A stretch of DNA of 13,280 nucleotides from VRUE01 sp036403515 (lineage in GTDB: Bacteria > Actinomycetota > Thermoleophilia > Solirubrobacterales > 70-9): the NCBI GenBank assembly GCA_036403515.1, contig DASWQV010000096.1, positions 1-13,280 on the forward strand. The letters are read 5' to 3'. The translations under genes were made by a program, and so were the position numbers. The notes under the pieces are model-generated. The model made no database searches. It had not been told where the DNA came from and saw nothing but the letters and a program-made list of their open reading frames with translations. Position 1 is the stretch's first letter, and each line of letters begins with the position of its first letter. This document shows positions 1 to 6,837 of the stretch, in pieces.

Positions 1-29
1 ATACCGGGTATAAGGCGCACCGGAAGGGC

Positions 30-1229
30 TCAGACCGCTTCGAAGACGGTTGCCAGGCCCTGGCCTACGCCTACGCACATGGTGGCTATGCCGTATTTGC
101 GGTTGCGGCGGCGCAGCTCGCGGACGAGGGTGGTGGTGAGGCGGGCGCCGGAACAGCCGAGCGGGTGACCGAGGGCGATCGCGCCGCCGTTGACATTGAG
201 CCTGTCCTCGTCGATGCCGAGCTCGCGGGCGCAGGCCAGCACCTGGGAGGCGAAGGCCTCGTTGAACTCGATCAGGTCGATCTCCTCGAGGCTGAGGCCG
301 GCGGCGGCGAGGGCACGGGGGATTGCGACGGCTGGGCCAATGCCCATGTATGCCGGATCGACTCCGGCGACGCCGGAGGCGACGACGCGTGCCAACGGCT
401 CGGCGCCCAACTCCTTCACTCCGGCCTCGGAGGCGATCAGCGTGCAGGCGGCGCCATCGTTGAGGGTCGAGGCGTTGCCGGCCGTGACCGTCCCGCCTTC
501 GCGGAAGGCGGGGCGCAGCTTCGCCATCTTCTCCAGCGAGGCGTCGGGGCGCGGCCCCTCGTCGGCATCGACAGTGACCGTCTCGCGCCCGCGAGGCGCC
601 TCGATTGGAACGATCTCCTCGGCGAAGATGCCAGCCTCGCTCGCCGCGACCGCGCGCCGGTGGCTGCGCAGGCCCCAGGCGTCCTGGTCCTCGCGGCTGA
701 TCGCGTAGCGCTCGGCGACGTTCTCACCGGTCTCGCCCATCGATTCGGTGGAGACGCCAAGTTCCGCCATGCGCGGGTTGACGAAGCGCCAGCTCAGGGT
801 CGTGTCGTGCATCGTCTGCTCGCCGCGCGGCAGGCCGTGTTCGGGCTTGCCGACGACCCAGGGCGCCCGGCTCATCGACTCGACTCCGCCGGCCAGGTAG
901 AAATCGCCTTCGCCCAGCTTGACCGCGCGCGCGGCGCAGTTGATCGCCTCCAGGCCGGAGGCGCAGAGCCGGTTGACGGTCGCGCCAGGGACGCTCTGCG
1001 GCAGTCCGGCGAGCAGCGCCGCCATCCTCGCCACGTCGCGATTGTCCTCTCCGGACTGGTTCGCGGCGCCAAAGTAGACGTCGGCGATCCGCTCGGGGTC
1101 CACACCGGTGCGCTCGACCACCGCCGCGATCGTGTGCGCGGCAAGATCGTCGGGACGGACGCAGGAGAGGGCGCCGCGGTAGCCGCCCATCGGCGTGCGG
1201 ATCGCGTCGACTATGTACGCATTGGACAT
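30..1229 (-). CDS. pcaF: Acetyl-CoA acyltransferase, 3-oxoadipyl-CoA thiolase-like (PcaF/PaaJ type)
   Basis: This is a 399-residue thiolase of normal family length. It cleaves a 3-oxoacyl-CoA with CoA to acetyl-CoA and a shortened acyl-CoA in the cytoplasm. The nucleophilic Cys is C89 (NRLCASGLEAI), the catalytic His is H355 (ALGHPLGCSGAR), and the second Cys is C385 in TMCVGVGQG. The segments GAANQSGEDNRDVARMA and ESMSRAPWVVGK, together with CVGVGQG in place of the commoner CxGGGQG, are what I know from 3-oxoadipyl-CoA thiolases of aromatic degradation (PcaF, PaaJ). The subfamily call is an inference, because no other pathway gene is adjacent. The start is ATG at 1229 (MSNAYIVDAIRTP), where thiolase homology begins; a longer in-frame extension to 1316 overlaps the divergent gene and has no thiolase character. 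No Shine-Dalgarno is visible. A TTTAAT box lies 7 nt upstream. Thiolase identity is very secure; pcaF is moderate. Confidence 0.93.
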   Translation of the reverse strand: MSNAYIVDAIRTPMGGYRGALSCVRPDDLAAHTIAAVVERTGVDPERIADVYFGAANQSGEDNRDVARMAALLAGLPQSVPGATVNRLCASGLEAINCAARAVKLGEGDFYLAGGVESMSRAPWVVGKPEHGLPRGEQTMHDTTLSWRFVNPRMAELGVSTESMGETGENVAERYAISREDQDAWGLRSHRRAVAASEAGIFAEEIVPIEAPRGRETVTVDADEGPRPDASLEKMAKLRPAFREGGTVTAGNASTLNDGAACTLIASEAGVKELGAEPLARVVASGVAGVDPAYMGIGPAVAIPRALAAAGLSLEEIDLIEFNEAFASQVLACARELGIDEDRLNVNGGAIALGHPLGCSGARLTTTLVRELRRRNRKYGIATMCVGVGQGLATVFEAV

Positions 1230-1236
1230 CGCGGGG

Positions 1237-1242
1237 ATTAAA
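1237..1242 (-). promoter_or_regulatory. Possible -10 box (TTTAAT) of the thiolase gene
   Basis: Read on the minus strand the box is TTTAAT, and it ends 7 nt before the thiolase ATG. It is a weaker match than the other TAnnnT boxes in the window because position 2 is T. No -35 match is evident. If used, the mRNA would start at or next to the AUG. Confidence 0.3.
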
Positions 1243-1262
1243 GGGAACCGGGGCCACCGGCG

Positions 1263-1268
1263 TATCCT
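1263..1268 (+). promoter_or_regulatory. Probable -10 box (TATCCT) of the small membrane-protein operon
   Basis: TATCCT ends 7 nt before the GTG at 1276, and no Shine-Dalgarno lies between. The spacing predicts transcription starting at the GTG (leaderless). A GGAACC/GGTTCC inverted repeat (1244-1249 and 1270-1275) brackets the box. Confidence 0.4.
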
Positions 1269-1275
1269 TGGTTCC

Positions 1276-1569
1276 GTGGTCTTCGTCCTGGGAACCGTTG
1301 GCATGGTGCTGCTCATGGTCGGCGTGCTCTTCCTGCTCGAGCACTTCTACACCGGCAACAACGCCGAATTGCTCGACTGGAAGCCGACCCGCTCGCCCGA
1401 ACTCGAGGTTCAAAACGAGGTCGATGACGTGCAGCAAATGCTCGAGGCGCAAAACGAGATGCGACGCCGGCGGGGAGCCGCGGAGCGAAACGAGCAGGAG
1501 CTGCGCGACGAAGTGGCCGCCGAGGAGCTCGAGCGCCTGCGTCGGCGACGGCGCTTCGAGGCGACCTGA
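1276..1569 (+). CDS. Small single-pass membrane protein with charged coiled-coil tail
   Basis: This 97-residue protein has one hydrophobic helix (about residues 2-21). It is followed by HFYTGNNAELLDWKPTRSPELE and a long, highly charged helical segment (about 43-92) rich in Glu, Arg and Gln that should form a coiled coil. The N-terminus is probably anchored, with the tail on one face of the membrane. No enzymatic motif is present and the function is unknown. The motif DWKPTRSPELE looks like a conserved signature of small actinobacterial membrane proteins, which is recognition rather than proof. The GTG at 1276 is chosen because it directly precedes the hydrophobic helix and follows a TATCCT box by 7 nt; ATG at 1303 would cut into the helix. 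It lies 10 nt upstream of the NAD(P)-binding gene, which is probably co-transcribed. Confidence 0.7.
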   Translation: MVFVLGTVGMVLLMVGVLFLLEHFYTGNNAELLDWKPTRSPELEVQNEVDDVQQMLEAQNEMRRRRGAAERNEQELRDEVAAEELERLRRRRRFEAT

Positions 1570-1579
1570 GGCAGGCGAG

Positions 1580-2032
1580 ATGGCACGCGCGCTGATCGTC
1601 GGCTGCGGCTGCCGCGGAAGGTCGCTGGGTGGGCGGCTGATCGAGCAGGGCTGGGAGGTGCGCGGGACCACTCGCCGGGAAGAGGCGGTTGCGGCAATGG
1701 AAGCGGCGGGGATAGAAGCGGCGCTCGCCGATCCCGACCGGCCCGCCAGTCTGCTCGAGCTGGTCGGCGACGTCACGGTTGTCTACTGGCTGCTCGGCTC
1801 AGCGGCCGGCACTGAGCAGAACGTCGAGGCAATCCACGGCCCGCGGCTCGAGCGCTTCCTGGAGCGCTTGGTGGAAACGCCGGTGCGGCGTTTTGTCTAT
1901 GAGGCGGGCGGCTCCGTTGACGCCTCGGTTCTCGCCCGAGGCTCTTCGACGGTGGAGGCCGCCTCGCGGACCTGGCGAATCCCAATCGAGATCGTCGATG
2001 CGGACGGCTGGGCCGGGGACGCGGACCGCTGA
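1580..2032 (+). CDS. Short NAD(P)-binding Rossmann-fold protein (epimerase/SDR-like)
   Basis: This 150-residue protein opens with MARALIVGCGCRGRSLGGRL, a GxGxxG-like dinucleotide-binding loop after the first beta strand. EVRGTTRR follows at the end of strand 2, where NADP-binding proteins often carry basic residues. The segment VYWLLGSAAGTEQNVEAIHGPRLERFLERL and FVYEAGGSVD resemble atypical or extended SDR proteins of the YeeZ kind. It is shorter than full epimerases (about 280-300 residues) and has no clear catalytic YxxxK, so it may bind a nucleotide without catalysing a reaction, or the C-terminus may be lost. It ends abruptly in DGWAGDADR just ahead of GCTG-rich repetitive DNA. A GAGG lies 8 nt before the ATG. 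The fold is fairly secure; the substrate is unknown. Confidence 0.75.
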   Translation: MARALIVGCGCRGRSLGGRLIEQGWEVRGTTRREEAVAAMEAAGIEAALADPDRPASLLELVGDVTVVYWLLGSAAGTEQNVEAIHGPRLERFLERLVETPVRRFVYEAGGSVDASVLARGSSTVEAASRTWRIPIEIVDADGWAGDADR

Positions 2033-2121
2033 GCTGAGACACGACGCTGAGCTGGGCTGCCACGGCTGGGCAGGGCTGCGGCCTGAGCTGGTGATCGGAC
2101 GGCTGGGTTGGGACTAGCCTG

Positions 2122-2169
2122 GGGTGTAACGTTTTGTCGCCCCCGGCAAGGGGACAAAACGTTACACCC
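2122..2169. repeat. Perfect 17-bp inverted repeat (palindromic element, copy 1)
   Basis: The left arm GGGTGTAACGTTTTGTC (2122-2138) is perfectly complementary to the right arm at 2153-2169, with a 14-nt spacer that can add a further CCC/GGG pairing. Each arm contains the palindrome AACGTT. It lies between the NAD(P)-binding gene and the rhodanese promoter. It could act as a terminator-like hairpin, although no T tract follows on either side. A diverged copy at about 9369-9412 argues for a dispersed repeat family (REP or MITE-like). Confidence 0.85.
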
Positions 2170-2192
2170 GAAAGGTGATAATGAGCTATCTC

Positions 2193-2198
2193 TAAACT
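2193..2198 (+). promoter_or_regulatory. Possible -10 box (TAAACT) of the rhodanese gene
   Basis: TAAACT lies 39 nt before the rhodanese ATG. It would give a leader of about 30 nt that contains the strong GGAGGT ribosome site. No convincing -35 is seen, as with the other boxes in this window. Confidence 0.3.
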
Positions 2199-2226
2199 CG
2201 GATAGGAATTCACCTGATTCCGAAAC

Positions 2227-2232
2227 GGAGGT
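2227..2232 (+). promoter_or_regulatory. Strong Shine-Dalgarno (GGAGGT) of the rhodanese gene
   Basis: GGAGGT ends 5 nt before the ATG at 2238 and fixes that start. It is one of few clear ribosome-binding sites in the window and contrasts with the apparently leaderless genes. Confidence 0.75.
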
Positions 2233-2237
2233 GACGG

Positions 2238-3080
2238 ATGAGCTACGCAAAGGACGTCCTCGTCGAGACCGACTGGGTTGCCGAGCACCTCGATGACGAC
2301 TCGATTCGCATCGTCGAGGTCGATGAGAACCCCGCCCTCTACGCCGAAGGGCACATCCCAGGGGCGATTGGCTTCGACTGGCGCGCCGACCTGCAGGACC
2401 AGGTCAGGCGCGACTTCCTCCGGTCGGAGGATTTCGGTGCCCTGATGGGCAGCCGCGGCATCTCAAACGATCACACCGTCGTCCTCTACGGCGATCGCAA
2501 CAACTGGTTCGCCGCCTATACCTATTGGTACTTCCGCTACTACGGCCACGACAAGGTGAAGCTGGTCAACGGGCCGCGCGAGAAGTGGATCGCCGAGGGC
2601 CGCGAGACCAGCACCGAGGTGCCGAGCCATCCGGCCGCGACCTTCAGGGCAGAGGCAGGCGACAGCTCGATCCGCGCCTTTCGCGAGGAGGTCACCGCGG
2701 CGCTCGACTCCTCAACCAACTTGGTCGACGTGCGCAGCCCACAGGAGTACTCGGGAGAGCTGATCGCGATGCCGGGCTACGAGCAAGAGGGCGCCCAGCG
2801 AGGAGGTCATATTCCAGGCGCCGCCTCGGTGCCCTGGGCGCAGGCGGTCAACGAGGACGGCACTTTCAAGTCCGAGGACGAGCTGCGTGAGCTCTACACC
2901 TCAAAGGGCGTGATCTCCGACGGTGACCCGATCATCGCCTACTGCAGGATCGGCGAGCGCTCGGCCCACACCTGGTTTGTCCTGCACGAGCTGCTCGGCC
3001 AAGGCGATGTCAAGAACTACGACGGTTCATGGACCGAGTGGGGGAACCTGGTCGGAGCCCCGGTCGAGAAGGGCGTCTGA
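2238..3080 (+). CDS. sseA: Thiosulfate/3-mercaptopyruvate sulfurtransferase (two-domain rhodanese)
   Basis: This 280-residue cytoplasmic protein is of the usual length for tandem-domain rhodaneses. It transfers sulfane sulfur from thiosulfate or mercaptopyruvate to an acceptor such as cyanide or a thiol. The N-terminal rhodanese domain (about 5-125) has YAEGHIPGAIGFDW but lacks a catalytic Cys: its loop reads YGDRNNWFA. The C-terminal domain (about 145-278) has LVDVRSPQEYSGE, GGHIPGAASVPW and the active loop CRIGERSAHTWF, with C236 as sulfur carrier. The CRIGERS loop is typical of actinobacterial enzymes annotated SseA/CysA; CRKGVT would be more typical of classical bovine-type thiosulfate transferase, so the donor is uncertain. 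It has its own Shine-Dalgarno and appears monocistronic, with a hairpin directly at its stop codon. There is no signal peptide. Confidence 0.93.
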   Translation: MSYAKDVLVETDWVAEHLDDDSIRIVEVDENPALYAEGHIPGAIGFDWRADLQDQVRRDFLRSEDFGALMGSRGISNDHTVVLYGDRNNWFAAYTYWYFRYYGHDKVKLVNGPREKWIAEGRETSTEVPSHPAATFRAEAGDSSIRAFREEVTAALDSSTNLVDVRSPQEYSGELIAMPGYEQEGAQRGGHIPGAASVPWAQAVNEDGTFKSEDELRELYTSKGVISDGDPIIAYCRIGERSAHTWFVLHELLGQGDVKNYDGSWTEWGNLVGAPVEKGV

Positions 3081-3110
3081 GGCGCCGAGACCGGCGCATG
3101 GCGGCGCCTC
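3079..3110 (+). terminator. GC-rich hairpin after the rhodanese gene
   Basis: GAGGCGCCG (3079-3087) pairs with CGGCGCCTC (3102-3110) across a 14-nt loop, starting within the stop codon. No T tract follows, so it is at best an actinobacterial-type terminator without a U tail. It lies between convergent genes. Confidence 0.4.
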
Positions 3111-3169
3111 GGTCACTCGCGTCCAAGCACGCCACGCTCCTGCGTCCTTGCCCTGCTGGTCTCGCCACC

Positions 3170-3703
3170 TCAGACCGCTGAAAGAAGGTCGCTGAGGATC
3201 CGCGCGGTGGCACCCCAAATCAGATGACCTTCCACCTCGTAGGTTGGCGTATGTATTGGCACCCCGCGGCGAATTAGCTGGCGAATCTCATAGCTCTCGC
3301 GCAGTACGTCGAGCGAGAAGGTGAGGACGGTCTCGACCTCGGCCGGGTTTGGTTGCAGGTCGAGCTCTCGGGGGTGGGGGATGTGGCCGACGAAGGGGTG
3401 AATGCGGTAGCCGGTAACGAAGGTGTTGGTGGGCGGCAGCTCGTCGTCCAATTCGACCGTGGCGGGATCGAGTCCGATCTCCTCGTGCGCCTCCCGCAGG
3501 GCGGTGGCGCCGAGGTCGGCGTCGCCGGGATCGCGCCGTCCGCCGGGGAACGAGATCTCGCCCGCATGGCGACGCATATCCGCCCGTCGCTCGGTGAAGA
3601 TCAGACCGGGATCGTCGGGCCAGCCGTAGAGCGGGACCAGGACCGCGGCATCGACCGAGCTTGGCGAGTTTCCCGTCATATAGACGGATAAGTCGCCAAG
3701 CAC
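3170..3703 (-). CDS. Nudix hydrolase, CoA pyrophosphatase-like
   Basis: This 177-residue Nudix protein has the combination seen in CoA diphosphatases (NudL/PCD1 type). The upstream signature FTERRADMRRHAGEISFPGG leads into a Nudix box ending REAHEEIGL. These enzymes cleave CoA or its derivatives to 3',5'-ADP and phosphopantetheine, with Mg or Mn bound by the Glu residues of REAHEE. The first box Glu is replaced by Asp with one extra residue (GGRRDPGD), which as I recall is normal in this subfamily. NTFVTGYRIHPFVGHI is also typical. The GTG start at 3703 lies 4 nt after the SDR stop, suggesting translational coupling; ATG at 3679 is an alternative. It is the last gene of the minus-strand operon. 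The substrate is inferred from the family. Confidence 0.88.
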   Translation of the reverse strand: MLGDLSVYMTGNSPSSVDAAVLVPLYGWPDDPGLIFTERRADMRRHAGEISFPGGRRDPGDADLGATALREAHEEIGLDPATVELDDELPPTNTFVTGYRIHPFVGHIPHPRELDLQPNPAEVETVLTFSLDVLRESYEIRQLIRRGVPIHTPTYEVEGHLIWGATARILSDLLSAV

Positions 3704-3707
3704 CGTC

Positions 3708-4520
3708 TCAAATGATCACCTGCACGGTGCCGCCGTCGACCGACCAGGCGGCGCCGGCGACGTAGGAGGCGCGCTCGGAGCAGAGGAAGACGATGGCGCC
3801 GGCGATCTCGCCGACCTCGGCCAGGCGACCGATCGGGCGTTTGGAACCGGCCTCGGCGAGTGCCTCCTCCCGGCTTCCCGCTTCGCTCATTTCTTGCGCT
3901 TGATCGAGCAGGCCGCCCGGCTCCATCCACATCTCGGATTCCACCGGGCCGGGGCAGATCGCGTTGACGAGGACCCCGCTTTTCGCATAGCGGTCGGCGA
4001 AGAGACGGGAGAGCGAAAGCTCGGCTGCCTTGGCGACCGAGTACTCGGGCATCGCGGCCGAGGGTCGCTTGCCGGCGGTGGAACAGACGTTGACGATGCG
4101 GCCCCAGCCCCGTTCGGCCATCGCTGGAGCGGCGGCACGCATCGCCCGCAGCGGCGCGATCACGTTGAGCTCGTACTGCGCGCGCCAGTCCTCGTCAGGG
4201 ACGTCGTCGAGGTCGCGCCACTGGGCGGTTCCAGCGTTGTTGACGAGGGCGTCGAGCGCACCGAATTGCTCGGTTGCGGCCTCGAGCATGCGCTCGCCGG
4301 CCCCGGCGGCGGTGACGTCAAGGGACAGGATCTCGGCTCGTCCGCCCGCCTCGGCTCCAGCGGCCGTCGCGGCCTCCGCCGCAGCCCGCAGCCGTTTCTC
4401 GCCCCGGGCAACCAGCAGCACGTCGGCGCCCTCGGCGCAGAGCAACCGAGCGGTCTCGGCGCCGATGCCGCGGCTGGCGCCGGTGACGACGCAGGCGCGG
4501 CCTTTGAGCCCGAGCTCCAT
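3708..4520 (-). CDS. Short-chain dehydrogenase/reductase (FabG-like SDR)
   Basis: This 270-residue classical SDR is a cytoplasmic NAD(P)(H)-dependent oxidoreductase. The cofactor loop is TGASRGIG (13-20), the structural motif is LVNNAG, and the catalytic set is the Ser in NVCSTAGKR with YSVAK. NAICPGPVESEM and the C-terminal SVDGGTVQVII are as in 3-oxoacyl-ACP reductase-like members. VLLVARGEKRL after strand 2, with an Arg, suggests NADP preference. The stretch between the active site and the C-terminus has an Ala/Glu-rich insert (LLDQAQEMSEAGSREEALAEAG) that will form the substrate lid. The physiological substrate cannot be told from sequence. Its ATG overlaps the OsmC stop by one base (TGATG), so translation is coupled within the operon. 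Confidence 0.9.
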   Translation of the reverse strand: MELGLKGRACVVTGASRGIGAETARLLCAEGADVLLVARGEKRLRAAAEAATAAGAEAGGRAEILSLDVTAAGAGERMLEAATEQFGALDALVNNAGTAQWRDLDDVPDEDWRAQYELNVIAPLRAMRAAAPAMAERGWGRIVNVCSTAGKRPSAAMPEYSVAKAAELSLSRLFADRYAKSGVLVNAICPGPVESEMWMEPGGLLDQAQEMSEAGSREEALAEAGSKRPIGRLAEVGEIAGAIVFLCSERASYVAGAAWSVDGGTVQVII

Positions 4521-4939
4521 CAGAGGGACTCGACCTCATCGGAGACGATGACGGGAGTCTCGCCGGCGATCAGCTTGTGGACGGGGCATTTGGCGGCGAC
4601 GAGCAGCAGGCGCGTTCGCTGCTCCTCGCCCAGCTCGGCGGGAAGCCGGAGGGTGACGGCAAAGGACAGCGGCGCGAAGTCTTCATAGGTGACATCGACG
4701 TCCACCTCGACCGCGCCGATGTCCCATCCCTTGCGCTCGGCGTATATCTCCATCGTTATCGCCGTGCAGCCGGCGAGGGCGGCCGCGACGAGCCGGGTGG
4801 GGGAAGGACCGGTATCGGTGCCCTTCGCTGCGGTGGGCTCGTCGATGCGGATCGTATGGCCGCCCTCGATCTCGACGTCGTGGGCAAAGCCAAGGACCCG
4901 GTCCTCTCCGCTTGCCTTGCGACGGGCGACGACCTTCAT
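4520..4939 (-). CDS. OsmC/Ohr-family peroxide-reducing protein
   Basis: This 139-residue protein carries the two conserved family cysteines: C58 in LAGCTAITM and C118 in AAKCPVHKLI. In OsmC/Ohr proteins this pair reduces organic hydroperoxides through a disulfide cycle in a dimer. The flanking sequence GTDTGPSPTRLVAAALAGC and the KCPVHK motif favour the OsmC/YhfA-like group over classical Ohr, so the native substrate is uncertain. The start codon directly follows the TAG of the cobalamin adenosyltransferase gene (no gap) and its stop overlaps the SDR start, so it sits in the middle of a translationally coupled chain. It is cytoplasmic with no signal peptide. Confidence 0.9.
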   Translation of the reverse strand: MKVVARRKASGEDRVLGFAHDVEIEGGHTIRIDEPTAAKGTDTGPSPTRLVAAALAGCTAITMEIYAERKGWDIGAVEVDVDVTYEDFAPLSFAVTLRLPAELGEEQRTRLLLVAAKCPVHKLIAGETPVIVSDEVESL

Positions 4940-5506
4940 CTAGCTCTTGCGGCGACCCTCGAAGAGCGCCGGATCATCGACATCGGCGAAGCGGGCCATC
5001 GCGTAGATGAGGTCCGAGGCCCGGTTGACGAAGTGGATCACCGTCTCGCTCGCCAGCTCACCTTCCTCGGCGAGCGCGGAGATGCGGCGCTCGGCGCGGC
5101 GGATCACGGTGCGGGCGACGTCGAGTTGGGCTGAAAGCTGGTTGCCGCCCGGGATGACGAATTGGGGGGGCAGCTCCACTTCGCTCATGTAGCCGTCGAT
5201 CAACGCCTCCAGCTCGGCGACCATCGCCTCGGTAGCACGGCTGACGCCATCTTCGAGTCGCTCCGCCGCTTCCGGGGCCGTCGCCAGCTCGGCGCCGGCG
5301 ACGAAGATGTCGTCCTGGAGGCGCAAGATGTCGGCGGCGAGCCCTGCCTCGGCGTCCCCGCAGAGGGCGCGGGCGACGCCAAGCTGGGAGCAGGCCTCGT
5401 CGAGCGCGCCGTAGGCCTCTGTTCGGCCATGGTGCTTGGGGACACGGCCGCCGTACCACAGCGATGTGGTCCCGTCGTCGCCCTTCTTGGTGTAGATCTT
5501 CACCAC
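4940..5506 (-). CDS. pduO: Cob(I)alamin adenosyltransferase, PduO/MMAB type
   Basis: This 188-residue ATP:cob(I)alamin adenosyltransferase makes adenosylcobalamin for B12-dependent mutases and related enzymes. Diagnostic segments are the ATP-binding N-terminus KIYTKKGDDGTTSL, RTEAYGALDEACSQLG, IPGGNQLSAQLDVARTVIRRAERR, and FVNRASDLIYAMARF. All are in the order and spacing of the family, which folds as a trimer of five-helix bundles. The start is the first of two tandem GTG codons, at 5506; 5503 is equally possible. There is no good Shine-Dalgarno, but TAGGAT ends 7 nt before the first GTG, so a leaderless transcript is likely in addition to read-through from the DUF1015 gene 36 nt upstream. 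No methylmalonyl-CoA mutase gene is in the window. Confidence 0.93.
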   Translation of the reverse strand: MVKIYTKKGDDGTTSLWYGGRVPKHHGRTEAYGALDEACSQLGVARALCGDAEAGLAADILRLQDDIFVAGAELATAPEAAERLEDGVSRATEAMVAELEALIDGYMSEVELPPQFVIPGGNQLSAQLDVARTVIRRAERRISALAEEGELASETVIHFVNRASDLIYAMARFADVDDPALFEGRRKS

Positions 5507-5513
5507 CGGCGTG

Positions 5514-5519
5514 ATCCTA
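5514..5519 (-). promoter_or_regulatory. Probable -10 box (TAGGAT) of the cobalamin adenosyltransferase gene
   Basis: On the minus strand TAGGAT ends 7 nt before GTG 5506. The same box at nearly the same spacing precedes the alpha/beta hydrolase. It would be an internal promoter of the five-gene operon. Its AGGA could alternatively serve as a ribosome site with 8-nt spacing. Confidence 0.45.
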
Positions 5520-5542
5520 CGCCGCCGGTCCCGCGAACCCGC

Positions 5543-6829
5543 TCAGGCGAGGGGGTTGAAGACCAGGCCGGTCAGGACCTTCGGGTAGAAGTAGGTCGAC
5601 TTGGGCGGCATGTTGGCGTCGCTTTCGCAGATTTCCCGGGTCTGATCGACCGGGATCGGGCGCAGGATGAAGGCGACGTCGTAGGCGCCCTCGTCGAGCA
5701 GGCGCAGCGAGTCATCGACGCTCTTGGCGTAGCCGAGGCCACGCTTGGCGAGGATGTCGTCTTCGCTGAGGCCGGCGATCCCCTTCAGCACCAGCGTCTC
5801 CAGGATCGCCGCGTCGAGGCGGCGGTAAGCCTCGGGCTGGCCCTCCAGGATGCGGTCGAGCTCCGCCGTGTCCTTGAGCCGCAGGCGGAAGGCGCGCTCG
5901 TGGTGGGAGTCATAGAGGCCGAAGACGCCAATGCCCTCCTCCCCGAGTGGGTCGAGGCGGTCGTCCTCGACCTCGGTAACGTCGAAGAGCTCGCGCAGTC
6001 CCTCACCGAGGCGGCGCTGGCGCTCGGGGTCCTCGGCGAAGCCGGAGAGGAGGCGGTGGGTGGGGAAGATCGATAGACCCGGGTCATCCAATCCGGTCAG
6101 CGCCATCAGCGTGTAGTTGTGCGGACCCTCGCCGCCGACCTCGTCGCGGTAGGCGATCGCGGTCTCGTAGCGGTGGTGGCCGTCGGCGATCAGCAGCTGG
6201 GCGCCGGCGAGGCTGTTGGTGACGTCGTCGTGGATCCCAGGGTTGCGGAGTTGCCAGATCCGGGTCACGGTGCCGGCCGCGTCGGTCGCTTCGCCCCAAG
6301 GGTCCTCGATTGCGACTTCGCGTGCGACCAGCGGCCAGGGGTCGACCGTGCTCAGCGAAAAGATCGGCGAAAGGTTGAGGCGGGTCGCCCGCATCAGTTC
6401 GAGCCGGTCCTGCTTGGGGCCAGGCAGGGTGCGCTCGTGGGGCAGGATCGTGCCGGCCGCGAAGTCCTCGACCCGGACGCGGACGAGAATGCCGTGGCGG
6501 GTATGTGTCGAGCCGTCCGGTCCGGTGTAGTCCTGCTCCATCGCCCAGATCGCCGGTTCGGCGTCCTCGACCAGGGCGCCGGCCTTCTGCCAGGCGTCGA
6601 TGGCCTGGCCAGCCTTGGCGTAGGGATCGCCCTCGCCGGCGGCCTGTGGACCGGTCTCGCCGTAGGGCTTTGGCAGGTCGACGGCGACCGCGTTGTAGGG
6701 CGATTGCGCGAGCAGCTCGGCGCGCATCGCGGTGTCGATCACGTCATACGGCGGCGCGACGACAGCCTGCAAGGACCCGACCGCGTCGAGGTCGTAATGA
6801 AGGGCATTGAGCGGCAGTACCTCGGCCAT
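5543..6829 (-). CDS. DUF1015 family protein
   Basis: This 428-residue member of the DUF1015 family has no experimentally clear role that I can assign. Signature segments are the N-terminal VVAPPYDVID (about 25-34), HERTLPGPKQDRLELMRATRLNLSPIF in the middle, LIADGHHRYETAIAYRDE near residue 215-232, and the C-terminal MPPKSTYFYPKVLTGLVF. These are the most conserved blocks of the family and are rich in His, Asp and Arg, which suggests phosphate or nucleotide chemistry. Some members have been compared with ParB/SerK-like folds; that link is a hypothesis here. ATG at 6829 is chosen because homology begins there (MAEVLPLNALHYD), with TAGGTT 8 nt upstream; a TTG 9 nt further out is in frame. It leads the five-gene minus-strand operon. 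Confidence 0.88.
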   Translation of the reverse strand: MAEVLPLNALHYDLDAVGSLQAVVAPPYDVIDTAMRAELLAQSPYNAVAVDLPKPYGETGPQAAGEGDPYAKAGQAIDAWQKAGALVEDAEPAIWAMEQDYTGPDGSTHTRHGILVRVRVEDFAAGTILPHERTLPGPKQDRLELMRATRLNLSPIFSLSTVDPWPLVAREVAIEDPWGEATDAAGTVTRIWQLRNPGIHDDVTNSLAGAQLLIADGHHRYETAIAYRDEVGGEGPHNYTLMALTGLDDPGLSIFPTHRLLSGFAEDPERQRRLGEGLRELFDVTEVEDDRLDPLGEEGIGVFGLYDSHHERAFRLRLKDTAELDRILEGQPEAYRRLDAAILETLVLKGIAGLSEDDILAKRGLGYAKSVDDSLRLLDEGAYDVAFILRPIPVDQTREICESDANMPPKSTYFYPKVLTGLVFNPLA

Positions 6830-6837
6830 CGCCGCCA

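Noticed and set aside
165..1241. 358-codon plus-strand frame opposite the thiolase
   Set aside because: It is antisense to an unmistakable thiolase. Its composition (Gly/Ala/Arg/Asp) mirrors the codon bias of the true strand.
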